The notes below the pieces were generated by a model. The model worked only from the letters and a program-made list of their open reading frames with translations, was not told where the DNA came from and ran no database searches. A program made the translations under genes and the position numbers. Positions 44,353-55,789 of a stretch of DNA of 64,000 nt are shown here, in pieces (position 1 is the first letter of the stretch; each line of letters begins with the position of its first letter). This DNA comes from Uranotaenia lowii (Eukaryota; Arthropoda; Insecta; Diptera; Culicidae), in the NCBI RefSeq assembly GCF_029784155.1, contig NC_073692.1, positions 327,131,920 through 327,195,919 on the forward strand. The letters are read 5' to 3'.

Positions 44353-46160
44353 TGATTGAAACGGAACAATTTAAATGCAAAAAAACGAAGCCACACAAGC
44401 TTCAATAGCACTAACGAAAACGTAACGAACGCGTCTATTCTCGGGCACGGATCTGCGAGAGCTGATTTTTCTACCAGAAAAATTGCTCTCTCATCCTAAA
44501 TATATTTGAACGTCATCTGCAAACAAACTCACTGAGCAATACTCAAGCACCGAAGGTAAGTCACATATAAAAATTGAGAACTATATCCGACCCAGATTTG
44601 AACCTTGAGGCACACCAAATTCAATTGGGATGAACGATGACAAATCATTATCCATTGACACAGCTAGATATCTTTCTCTCTCCGTTCCCCGATTAGAGCA
44701 AGTTCACTGGTTGAGATGGAGTTGGAAATTTCGAAGGTTTACAACACATCACAACACATTTGCCGTACACCGGTGTAGGGAAAATCTGATATTCGAACAG
44801 TTTCGCGCTTCAAAATTTGTATCGTATAACACTTTTTGGCTGAGGGTGATAGAAAAACACGATATTTTGCAACACCGAACCGAGTGATAGAGTCGGCGTT
44901 GCAATACAGTATTCGTGCATGAAACGCTTAGGTGCTGCCATCTATCTTATGCTCAAAACCTCAGTTGAGGGGAAAATAAAGGAAATTGAGCAATTTCAGG
45001 ATTTAAACATAAAGTGATATTTTCTTTTTTTTTAAATCTTTTATCACTTAAATTGATACGAATTGCAATGAAGTTAATCAACTCTTTAAAACTTACAGCC
45101 ATTTTTTTTCATGCCCTTGCCAATCGAATACATTTTGAGGCGCAGAGATGCCAGATAGCTGGATGAATAAATAAATTCTGTTTGTATGTTTTGTTTGTGC
45201 GATTTTCGGAAGTAGGAAATTGTTTCACTTTTTATTTGAAAAAGATATTCCGTCGGAATGTCCGGTAACAAGTTCGGAACGCCGTCTTTAATGGATCCAT
45301 CATCTTTAGAAAACGGAACCCTCGCTGTTGATTCGACAAGTGTCAATCATATCAAACGCAAGGCGTCGTATCGGAAGTAAAATTCAGCTTGTGTCTGAAA
45401 TATCTATTCTTTTTATTTGTCACTTACTTAATTATCACTTTGAAAATGAAAGTTTTAGAAAGAGTTCAAAAACTTTATCAACTCGTGTAATCAAATGCCC
45501 TCCAATACAAAACTCCTAATTCTGCAGAATACAGTTTAATATTGGGATGCATTATAACTTAAACAATACTTATTCATACATCTTAATTATAAAATTTTCA
45601 TATTGGCACTACTATTTCAAGTTAATGATCAAGTAAAATGAATTTGATTTCAATTTTCAAACGGTGAATTCAAAATACAAAAAGTCAGTAAAATTACTGA
45701 AAAGCAAATTCTCTTGGCATCGCTGGTTGCTTTCAATTTTATACCTTCGTATTCTATCACACCGGTGGACGGCCAACCTTTTTGGTCTATATTTCACGAT
45801 AGAAAAATTCCCATCTGTGCTACAGACGTCAAAATTCCTACCACTTTTTCCCAACACCATTGGACTTGCTCTTAGTGGTGCTTATACTGCCCCAGGGAAG
45901 GTGATTATCAACTTTCCAGGAAAAAAAAATTTAAAATGCATTTTTATATGAAATCGAAACATTGGTGTAACTCACATACTTCACCTAATTTCTTTGGTTA
46001 AATGAGCGTTCTCCTTGAGGTGGCCATTATGCCCTTATCTTCTCTACCTGATGAAATTTGTCAATGACATAGAGGAGAATAAAAGCTTCAATACTCAAGC
46101 TTTGAAAACAGTGATACATAGTTTAAATCAGTCTTCCGAAAATCAATCAAAACAAATACT
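44353..46160. other. Sequence between the two TIR-element copies
   Basis: CACCGGTG motifs occur at about 44768 and 45760, as they do at 49609 and 50610. ORFs of 61-95 codons lack recognisable features. Confidence 0.4.
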
Positions 46161-46271
46161 CACACACAAAATTTTCGGAGCTCCACTTAGCAAAAATTCG
46201 CTGTTACTTTCCGTTAGCAAAATTATTTTTTTACTTTTGAGTTAGCAATAAGCTAAATTTGCTTGATTTAA

Positions 46272-48081
46272 CACTAAACATACCGACACTTTGTATATAC
46301 CTATTCATACCGCGAGCGGTCAAATGACGGCAAACACCGTTTTCACTAAAACTCCCTTGTTTCTCAACCGATTTCTACCAAATTTATAGTTTTGAAAAGC
46401 TTATAATTCGACTCAAATATGTTTCTCAGACAATTTTCAGCTACAATCAATAACTTTAAAGTTATTTATAGTAAAAGAAAAATTTTATGAAAAAACATGC
46501 TTCAGAACAAAGATTGTAAGTCAGTTATTAAGTGCTCGAAAAAAATTTCACTTAGTGCCTGAGGAAGCTGAAGTTAGAAGCTATATGTTGCACATATGGA
46601 AATTTTTTATAAAAATGTTCTAAGATCATGGCCACAAAAAATGTAAAAAAGTTGTGTAAAACCCGTACTTTTCAATCAATCAACTGCCAAAGCTGTTCCT
46701 GTTACAGTAGAAAATTTTGAAAAAGTGAATTGAAAAGTAGACGTAATTTGTCACATTTTGGCATCTTCAGATTTTTAAAATACTAAATACATAATTTTTG
46801 ACGGCTTTTGAAAGGTAGTTGTTTTGCGTACTTTTTATGAATCTGGATTTTCTGAGACAATCCCTACACCCAAATTCAGCTTTGCACTGGATTTTGAGTA
46901 CGTTAACGTATAGTTTAGGCAATAAAACTATATGCAAAAGAAAGCAAATTTCATGCCGGTTCTAGTGATGTAACTGCATGAGCGGTGCAATGCTTTACAA
47001 AAATATAATAAATATATTTCTGAAAGTAAAACTAGAGAATTTGAGCTAATGATTGTTTGTTTTTTCGTTTCTTTTCATCCGTCTTCGTGTGCAAAATAGC
47101 TTTGAGATATTATCACCCACTGCGCCCGTCTGCCAAGCAAGAATTTGTGCTGACTTCTCAAAATTCAGAAATTAGTTCACTGTTTTATTTATCATATTTT
47201 TGCCAAGCATTGCACCGCCAATGCAGTTACACCACTAGAACCGGTATGAAATAAGCTTTCTTTTGCATATAGTTTTATTGCCTAAACCTTACGTTAACGT
47301 ACTCAAAATCCAGTGCAAAGCTGAATTTGGGTGTAGGGATTGTCTCAGAAAATCCAGATTCATAAAAAGTACGCAAAACAACTACCTTTCAAAAGCCGTC
47401 AAAAATTATGTATTTAGTATTTTAAAAATCTGAAGATGCCAAAATGTGACAAATTACGTCTACTTTTCAATTCACTTTTTCAAAATTTTCTACTGTAACA
47501 GGAACAGCTTTGGCAGTTGATTGATTGAAAAGTACGGGTTTTACACAACTTTTTAACATTTTTTGTGGCCATGATCTTAGAACATTTTTATAAAAAATTT
47601 CCATATGTGCAACATATAGCTTCTAACTTCAGCTTCCTCAGGCACTAAGTGAAATTTTTTTCGAGCACTTAATAACTGATTTACAACCTTTGTTCTGAAG
47701 CATGTTTTTTCATAAAATTTTTCTTGTACTGTAAATAACTTTAAAGTTATTGATTGTAGCTGAAAATTGTCTGAGAAACATATTTGAGTCAAATTATAAG
47801 CTTTTCAAAACTATAAATTTGGTAGAAATCGGTTGAGAAACAAGGGAGTTTAAGCGAAAACGGTGTTTGCCGTCATTTGACCGCTCGCGGTATGAATAGG
47901 TATACCACATACGTTATTCGAAAACCGTAACGCTTAAAAAAAATTTAAAAACGCAAAAATACTTGCATTTCAAAAACAAAAATAGTCCTGTCGTTAAATT
48001 TGCGAAAAAACAATTATATAAGGCGTAATCATCGTTTAAAGTTCAAAAACCGTCATTTGACCGCCTCCGGTACGTTTAGTG
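46272..48081. mobile_element. TTAA-site fold-back element, 1810 bp
   Basis: Outer termini CACTAAACATACCG and CGGTACGTTTAGTG are flanked by TTAA at 46268-46271 and 48082-48085. Inside, about 46293-47000 and 47200-47907 are very similar inverted arms of roughly 700 bp with a spacer of about 200 bp. A CGGTCAAATGACGG-type palindromic motif sits at the outer edge of each arm, and a third copy lies beside the right terminus. About 170 bp at the right is outside the palindrome. No transposase. TTAA use suggests piggyBac mobilisation. Confidence 0.88.
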
Positions 48082-48129
48082 TTAAGTAAAAACTAATTTT
48101 GTTGGCCGCTTTACTTTTGAATATCAGCC

Positions 48130-48422
48130 GCCTTTACCGTCAAAAAGAAAACAATAAGTTCGGTTACGGAAATTTGGTGCCAGCGGTGATTTTGATGACC
48201 AAACGGACGACAACCAAGCGGATTTGTACTGGAATCAAACAGGTAAAGGCCAATCCAGACGCAAACAAACTTTTCGAGTTTTCATGTAAAATTTTCTATT
48301 TTTACCAGGTTGGCTCTCCCAGCGAAAACCCCAGCGAAAGCGCCAAAGCCGGGGATTCACCTAAGAGGATGCCAAGTTTTACAGTCTCCGCCAACTCTCC
48401 GAAAAAGGAACCTGATTCCTGA
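48130..48422 (+). pseudogene. Spliced exon pair inside the TIR element, copy 2
   Basis: The plus-strand frame MTKRTTTKRICTGIKQ ends in AACAG followed by GTAAAG (donor at 48243). The acceptor TTTTTACCAG ends at 48308, giving a 66-nt intron, phase 0, with no in-frame stop. Exon 2 reads VGSPSENPSESAKAGDSPKR and ends at TGA 48420-48422. A basic Ser/Pro-rich product of unknown function. The start is uncertain because the fold-back lies upstream. A 47-codon basic frame follows with its ATG overlapping the stop (TGATG, 48422-48565) and may be the same exon after a frameshift. Confidence 0.45.
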
Positions 48423-48848
48423 TGGTCGATGATGAAAACATCCGGAAACTAGCAGTCAACCTACCCAAATCCGGATTATCTCGGTACAGGCGCCGGAAGA
48501 AAGTAGTTATTGGAAAAGTTCGAAAAAGTGTTGTGAAACAAAGTGGAAATCCAGATAAAGTTTAAGAAAATAAATTAAAGTGAAATAATCAGTTTTTTTT
48601 TATTTGAAATCTGATATCCTCCCTGCGTTTCAAAAGGAAAAATTATTAATTTTGTAAATAAAAAATTCTAGGCGGTCTTTTTCTTCGGATTTTGCTAGAA
48701 ATTTGAGCAAAAATTTCGGCGGCTAACTTTTTAACTCGTTTGCTAAAATTTTAGTTAAAATTTTTTGCTAAATTGATTGCTAAGTTTCTAGCTGGTCAAA
48801 TTTGAGCAAAATTTTTGCTAAATTCCGGCCTCGAAAATTTTGTGTGCA

Positions 48849-50876
48849 GGATGCGTTTCCTGTTGGAAACATTCAGATTGTATAATGGGATAGCGCCTCT
48901 CGCAACTGCTTCTCCTGGCTGGTATGCAATCTCGATCAGCGCTCCTATCAGCTATGCAAACCGAGTCGCATCATTCAGAATCATCGGTTTAGCAAACATC
49001 GCATATCGGAGATGAGTGAGATACAAACTGATCCATTCTGAATGTAGCTCACTCAGTATCTGCCTGAATTATATGAAATTCAAAATTATTTTTTGCAGGA
49101 CTAGAAAAATCAAACAGTTGGGCGGGACACCATAAATTTTCAGTAGTTTTAACGTGACGGACGACAGTTTAATAAGAGAACTTGTAAAATTTGAAAAACA
49201 TGGCGAAAGTGAACATCTTTCCCTCACAAACACAACTTCAATTTGATTTTGATCATACTGATGTTAAAAAACGTTATAACAACAAATAAATTTATTAATT
49301 TGCTATATATCAAGACAAACAAAATACGCTAATGATCGGCTGTGTGTGCAATCAGAAACATTCATTGAAAATGAGTGATATTCGGAACACTGGTTTAAAT
49401 CTTAGTCAAATAACACTGTATAATTTGGTGAGATGGATGGGAAAAACGCATGAAGTGTTCATGAGAAAACTGAGCACCTCTTTCCAGTTCGGAGAATGAG
49501 CTAACTATTTAGAGCACCTGCAACGGTTCAGGCGTAAATATTGGTTTTAAGTATACCAGTTTTAGCACATCTTGAAATTTTAGAATCGGCTAAAACACCC
49601 ACTCCCCACCGGTGTATGAGCAAATTTAAAACGGAAACACTTTCATTGCAGACACTTAATAATTGAGAAGAAAAAACCCATTCTATTAGAAAAATTGCAT
49701 AAGTTTTGAGTTTCACGGTTAATTGTCGTAAAATTAATTCTACGAATATTCTTTTTGACAGAACAATGATTTCAACTATTCTACCAGGATTTTATTAATT
49801 TAAAAGCAAAAATGACTACTCAACGAGGAAAAAAAGTCAATTGAAACAATTCTTCAATTAATTCAATCAAATTGCTTTGAATCAATGGAATAAGTTTTGT
49901 TAAAATGAAATGAAAAGCAATATTTTTTTCAAGTTTTTGCTTACATTGATAAAGGAAATGAGAAATGTTTATCCCAAAGTCAAAGGAAATTTTCCTTTGA
50001 TTTGTCGACAGTTTTGTTTGACAAAAACTTGTTTCACTTTGTAAATTTATGTATGGATACAGAAAAATATGATGATATTGACGAAAACTCCGAGCACTCT
50101 ACACGAAACTAAAAATCTCTCAATATCTCAAATAAAACAAAAATTATCGAACAAACAATAAGCATTTATTTTACCTCATCGAAAAAGTTTTGAAATTTTC
50201 TTTACGTTTATTTTTTTTCAAATTTTAGATCGCTGACTGGATTCACAATTCGTCGAGCCCAAATGAATAGCTTTTTATTTAATTATATTAAATCCAGAAT
50301 AATGTGACATCTACAATTTATACTTTATATGGTTTTTATTAACATCTTTTCTCAATTTATGTAACGTATAGGCTGTTTGAAGCGAAAAAAAACATTCAAA
50401 TAATATCTCAAAAAAAACTATTATCACACCCAATGTTACCCAAACATGTGTGAAAGAAATCATTGTTGGCTATAATTTTCTCACCGTGAACTAAATCGGT
50501 CTGTCGTATAATTTGAAATCCTGTTCCAAATTTGCATGAATTTGGAACAAAGGCGTATAACTGTTGGGAATTTTGAAATCGATAACTGTGCTAAAACAGC
50601 AATTTACGCCACCGGTGTAGCGTGGTCGAAAACCGTGTTTTGCATCTACCGTTGGGACAGCCCTTAATGTTCTTATCCATCGTCGGCCATCAGGAGCAAT
50701 CTCTTCTCGAACAGATTTGTCAAAGTAGGGCCAAGGGCGTAAGTTTGTGTCAAAATATAGCAAAGGTGTTATCATCCATTAAAATTCATCGGATGGAATT
50801 TTACGTTATCACATTAAATACCGTGAAAAAATGTTAGCCGGGGCACAACAAAAATTCTGCTTCCTCTATCACAGAA
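48849..50876. other. Unassigned AT-rich sequence
   Basis: Two CACCGGTGTA motifs (49609, 50610) are shared with 44.8 and 45.8 kb and may mark a dispersed short element. The 94-codon minus-strand frame at 50491-50775 ends within one of these segments and has no known family. Confidence 0.4.
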
Positions 50877-51439
50877 ACCTTACTTACTTACTTAATGATC
50901 CCGCGCCGATCCTCCGGTGCATAGGGCCGTGGTAAAAGACCTCCACTGTTGACGATCCGGAGCCAGCGTCTTCACCTGGTCCCAGTCAAGATTCTCGTCG
51001 ACAGTTCGGATCAGGCTTCCCAAAAGTACTGCCGAACGACAGTATTCTTGCGAACGTCGCACATCCACCTCGGTGAAAGCTTTCCGAATATTTCTTCCCC
51101 GACAGTTTTAAAAGGCGCGGTCGTGCGATGTACAACGACGCCTTGGTTTACCTCATGCGAAAGTTTGCTCGTGGATATGATAGCCTTTAAAGCTCCGTGA
51201 CAGTTTTGGGAAAATCTTCGTGACAGTTTTCAATGCGTTAAACTTCTCATGACAGTACTGTTAATTACGTCCGACTGTAGCCGAAATTCGCATTGGATCA
51301 TCATCGGCTAACGCTCGGGTCGAGTTAATTTAGAATTAACGAACTTCTGCTTGAAGCTCCAGCTAGCTACTGCGGCTGGCTATCCTTACGTTATTAGTTG
51401 GTCGACACGCATTGATGCGTCTTGTTTTCCAGCCTGAAA

Positions 51440-52640
51440 TTGGATATCGTTTATGAATAATAAAGTTCAAGATTTCAGATTTCAAATTGCAATATGAGTT
51501 TTCAGATTTCAGATACAAATTTGGATTTCGAATTCATACTTCAGATCAAGATTTCAGATTCCAATTCGGATTTCAGATTCAGGTTAAGGATTTAAATTTC
51601 GGATTCAACTTTCAAATTCAGATTGCAGACTCAGATTTCAGATTTAAATTTAGGGATCAAATATGAGATTCAGATTTCAGATTCAGATTTAAGACTCAGA
51701 TTTCAAATTCAGATTTCAGATTCAGATTTCATATTAAGATTTCAGATTTCAGAATCAGACACAAATTCAGATTTCAAATTTAGATTTAAGATTGAAATTT
51801 TAGATTCAGATTTCAGATTCAAATTTTAGATTCAGATTCAGATTTCAGATTCAGATTCCAGATTCAGATTCCAGATTCAGATTCCAAACTAAGTTTCCAG
51901 ATTAAGATTTCAGATTCAGATTTCAGATTCAGATTCAGATTTCAGATTCAGATTTCATATTCAGATTTCATATTCAGATTTCAGATTCAGATTTCAGATT
52001 CAGATTTCAGACTCAGATTTCAGATTCAGATTTCAGATTCAGATTTCAGATTCAGATTTCAGATTCAGATTTCAGATTCAGATTTCAGATTCAGATTTCA
52101 GATTCAGATTTCAGATTCAGATTTCAGATTCAGATTTCAGATTCAGATTTCAGATTCAGATTTCAGATTAAGGTTTCAGAATCGAATATCATGCAGATTC
52201 ACATTTCAGATCCAGATTCAGATTTTTGAATTAGATTTCAGAATCAAATTTCATATTCAGATTTCAGATTCAGATTTCGTATTTAGATGTAAGATTCGAA
52301 TTTCAGATTCAGATTTCATGTTTCTATTTCAGATTCGGATTTACGATTCAGATTCAGATATCAAATTCTGATTTCAGATTCAAATTTCAGTTTCAAATTC
52401 GAGATTCATTTTTCAGATTCCTATTTAAGATTGAGATTTCAGATTCTTATTCAAATTTAATATTGAGATTCCAGGTTCAAATTTTGAGATCAGGTTTCAG
52501 ATTCAGATTTCAGAGAAGGGTTTTATATTCAGATTCAGATTAAAATTCTACATTCAGATTTCTAGTTGAAGGAATCAGGCTTAGATTTATGTTTCAGGTT
52601 CAAATTCCAGATTGAGATTCAATACAAGATCTCACTTCGA
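51440..52640 (+). repeat. 12-bp satellite (TTCAGATTCAGA)n inside the hAT-like element
   Basis: CAGATTTCAGATT-type units in 6-bp and 12-13-bp steps; purest at about 51910-52170, degenerate on both sides. Carried wholly within the transposon. Confidence 0.93.
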
Positions 52641-52913
52641 GATTTTCACTCCAAAATGATTATTTCTACTAGTATTTATTTTATGTTTCATGGTTCCATC
52701 ACTTGCCTTTTATATTAGTTTTTTTCAATTCGTTTTCTCAACCCACTTCTCCCGTGAGTGAATAATTTCTAAGGCTATGATTCTAAATAAAAAATAAAAA
52801 TAAAATAATAAAAAAGTATTAAATTGTACGGTTAAGGTTAAGGTTTTATCGAAGGAATTTATTATAACAATTTTCGCATAACCTTCACCGACACCACACA
52901 TCGCGTTACGCCT

Positions 52914-52996
52914 CGGTCGTATGCTGCTGTTCGGTTGGAATAGATTGCTCGTTCGATCTATTCGAACCGAGCAGCAGCATCAGCAGCATACGACCG
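52914..52996. repeat. Compound hairpin in the hAT-like element
   Basis: CGGTCGTATGCTGCTG (52914-52929) pairs exactly with CAGCAGCATACGACCG (52981-52996). An inner stem pairs 52923-52945 with 52956-52978 around a GCTCGTTCG-type loop, so two alternative foldings compete for GCTGCTG. Confidence 0.85.
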
Positions 52997-53613
52997 GGCA
53001 TGGATACGGTATGGGCATGACAGTCGCCCGTGACAGTCCTGCGCAAAACTGTCACTCCCTACAGCCGACAGTTAGGATGAAATAATTTGCGAAACAGGAG
53101 ACATGAAAGAATGAAAACCGAACTGTCGGTTCGGTTCGCTACAGCTTAAAGCACAACATTTTCGGCAGCGCAAGCTTCGAGCCGATTGTTCAGATACAGT
53201 CTTCGTTCCCGAACGTGTGCGACGTAGCCGAAGTGTTTTGATTCGTCATCGACGTTACAGCAGCGAACCGAGTGGCAAGGAAAACCGAGACAGTTTGTTC
53301 GACGAAGAAAAAGCTGTCATCGCAATGCAGTACTTTTCGTAAGCCTGGTTCGGATTTCAGCAGCTAGGCTTCGCCGCCACGAGTTTCTGGGCCTGCCTCT
53401 TCTTCGATGACCTTCTGGATTCCAATCTAGCGCCTCTCTGCAAATCTCGTTTTCATTTTTTCGCAGCGTATGCCCAATCCATCTCCACTTACGTTCCCGA
53501 ATCTCAATTTCTAGCGCCCTTTGATGACACCGGCGATGTAGTTCCTCATTCGAGATCCAGTTGCCAGGCCACCAAGCGCGGATGATGTTCCGCAGGCAGC
53601 GGTTTAACCACTG

Positions 53614-55301
53614 CACAGTGGTGCAGAACATCAATCTAGCTGTACGAAATTAATAGCGCCCAGGGATGAAGAGGTAGACATTTGATGTCTTCAGCAACAT
53701 TGTTCAGTTTTACAAGGAGCATATTCTAGTATTAAAATTTTTACCGAGGGGTCCACCGATAGCGAGATAAAAATGCTAACTTTTTTGTTTTTCAAATTAG
53801 GGCTTTGATGTCTTCGACAAAGTTGTTTATCTGATCAAAATACATAAGTTTGTTGAATATGTCAAAGTCCTATCACATCACCCTCAGGAGTTACAGTCAA
53901 ATTAAAAAAAATCTATTGAAAAAACAGTTTTTTGAACCTGACACGTTGTAGGTTGGATAAAATTGTTCGCTGTCTTTGAAACAAAGTTGTAACGAGCCAC
54001 GATCTACATTTGTCTCATACATTATGATGGGTTTAGAAGTTGCTGAAGCTCTATAGAAAGCATTTAGTGTATTTTATTGGCAATTTTGGAAGGCTCGTCC
54101 ATCGAAAAGTGCACATTTTCGCAACACCCCCTTTTTTGTGATTATTTTTGATGATAAGTGGAACCATTTCCATTAGAAATTAGTGCGGAAATCGGTGGAA
54201 CTAATAGAGATTTGAATTATTGAAAATACGCATTTTATGAAAAAGTTACCTATTTTACTTATAGAAAAAAACGTTAAAACATTTAATTGATTAATTATAT
54301 GTTGCAGTTTTCTTTAATATGTTTTGTTTTATTAAAAAGCATTTAAATTCTATTCAAATTTATGACTCAACGAAAAGACAAAAGCGAATTGCTTGTAAGA
54401 TTGGTTACTTGGATACAGTTACTTGGAACCAGTTGAAGCAGTTATATTGTAATGAGAAAATTCTATTATTCATTTAAATAATATCAAATACTAATTTAGT
54501 GCTCTACCAAATTTAACAGATAAGTTCCATTTGTTTTTTTAGGTTTAAATGATTTAAAAAATCAAATTTCAATGTCTTTAATCAAACCAACTATATAAAA
54601 GAAAACTGCAACACTTTATTAATCAATTAAATGTCTTAACGTTTTTTTTTCTATAAATAAAATAGGTAACTTTTTCATAAAATGTCTATTTTCAATCATT
54701 CAAAACTCTACTAGTTCCACCGATTTCCGCACTAATTTCTAATGGAAATGGTTCCACTTATCATCAAAAATAATCACAAAAAAGGGGGTGTTGCGAAAAT
54801 GTGCACTTTTCGATTGACGAGCCTTCCAAAATTGCCAAAAAAATACACTAAATACTTTCTATAGAGCTTCAGCAACTTCTAAACCCATCATAATGTATGA
54901 GACAAATGTAGATCGTGGCTTGTTACAACTTTGTTTCAAAGACAGCGAACAATTTTATCCAACATACAACGTGTCAGGTTCAAAAAACTGTTTTTTCAAT
55001 AGATTTTTTTTACTTTGACTGTAACTCCTGAGGGTGATGTGATAGGACTTTGACATATTCAACAAACTTATGTATTTTGATCAGATAAACAACTTTGTCG
55101 AAGACATCAAAGCCCTAATTTGAAAAACAAAAAAGTTAGCATTTTTATCTCGCTATCGGTGGACCCCTCGGTAAAAATTTTAATACTAGAATATGCTCCT
55201 TGTAAAACTGAACAATGTTGCTGAAGACATCAAATGTCTACCTCTTCATCCCTGGGCGCTATTAATTTCGTACAGCTAGATTGATGTTCTGCACCACTGT
55301 G
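53614..55301. mobile_element. Transib-like fold-back element, 1688 bp
   Basis: The ends are CACAGTGGTGCAGAACATC and its reverse complement, flanked by an exact 5-bp duplication CACTG (53609-53613 and 55302-55306). Transib elements use 5-bp TSDs and termini starting CACNRTG, which also is the V(D)J RSS heptamer sequence. Almost the whole element is a palindrome: arms of about 700 bp (53614-54318 and 54600-55301) with only scattered differences, and a spacer of about 280 bp. No transposase. It sits directly beside the LINE fragment at 53613. Confidence 0.85.
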
Positions 55302-55306
55302 CACTG

Positions 55307-55789
55307 GATGAAATTCTCAGTGAAGTATAATTTTAGTATCTCAGAGCTACCGTAATTGTAGGGTTTAATTTTTTAGAATAAAGTTTAATATATTAATAAT
55401 ATCATAACATTTGAGTTACGCTTCTAAATAAAACACGTTCGTGACAAGCGAATATAACAAGACATCCCGTATTTAGTTCGTAATGTATAAGAAGATGATA
55501 AAAATGCGTGACCTTAAAAAAAATAAAAGATGGGATTCAGAGTGCTTATTGCTTCCTAAGTGTTGTCATCCAATTGCATCTTTACGAGTAGTGAAATTTT
55601 GATACCAGCAATTTTTAGGCAAAACAAAGCTCTGTTTTCTAAATTTTAGGAGATGCACCAAAAATTCTAGTTTTTCAAATTTTGTGGTGGTCTTTTTTTT
55701 CCAGATTTTGGCATATATTCAAGACCATTTACTTAGTATCAAAATAAGTTTCATTTTTAATTAATTTCACGGAATTCAAACGGAATTCT
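55307..55789. other. Unassigned AT-rich sequence
   Basis: Right flank of the fold-back. On the minus strand the frame next to the target site stays open briefly but is not clearly LINE coding. Confidence 0.4.

Larger units (their letters stand above)
46161..48848 (+). mobile_element. TTAGC-rich TIR element, copy 2, split by a fold-back
   Basis: Left end CACACAAAATTTTCGGAGCTCC and right end CCTCGAAAATTTTGTGTG match copy 1 in reverse order. Without the inserted fold-back (46272-48081 plus one TTAA) the element is about 0.87 kb. The join CTTGAT-TTAA-GTAAAAACTAA aligns with CTTGATTTTAGTAAAAACTAA in copy 1, which therefore acts as a paralogous empty site. Confidence 0.78.
51012..53347. mobile_element. 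hAT-like non-autonomous element, 2336 bp
   Basis: Inverted ends CAGGCTTCCCAAAAGTACTG and GCAGTACTTTTCGTAAGCCTG (two mismatches) are flanked by an exact 8-bp duplication GTTCGGAT at 51004-51011 and 53348-53355. Many GACAGT or ACTGTC hexamers cluster near both ends, a common subterminal binding-site pattern in hAT elements. The interior holds a 12-bp satellite and a long hairpin. No transposase. Excision in silico with one TSD restores the host LINE reading frame. Confidence 0.93.
50877..53613 (-). pseudogene. LINE ORF2 C-terminus and 3' tail, interrupted by a hAT-like element
   Basis: On the minus strand, 53613-53348 encodes a post-RT region with NRCLRNIIRAWWPGNWIS, RKWRWIGHTLRK, EALDWNPEGHRRRGRP and ends WRRSLAAEIRT. 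After skipping 51012-53347 and one copy of the 8-bp duplication, the same frame continues VDENLDWDQVKTLAPDR, ALCTGGSARDH and stop at 50892-50894, then a TAAG-repeat tail. The C-terminal part is thus intact apart from the insertion. Upstream RT and endonuclease domains are not present in the window; the coding match stops at the CACAGTG element. Confidence 0.88.
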
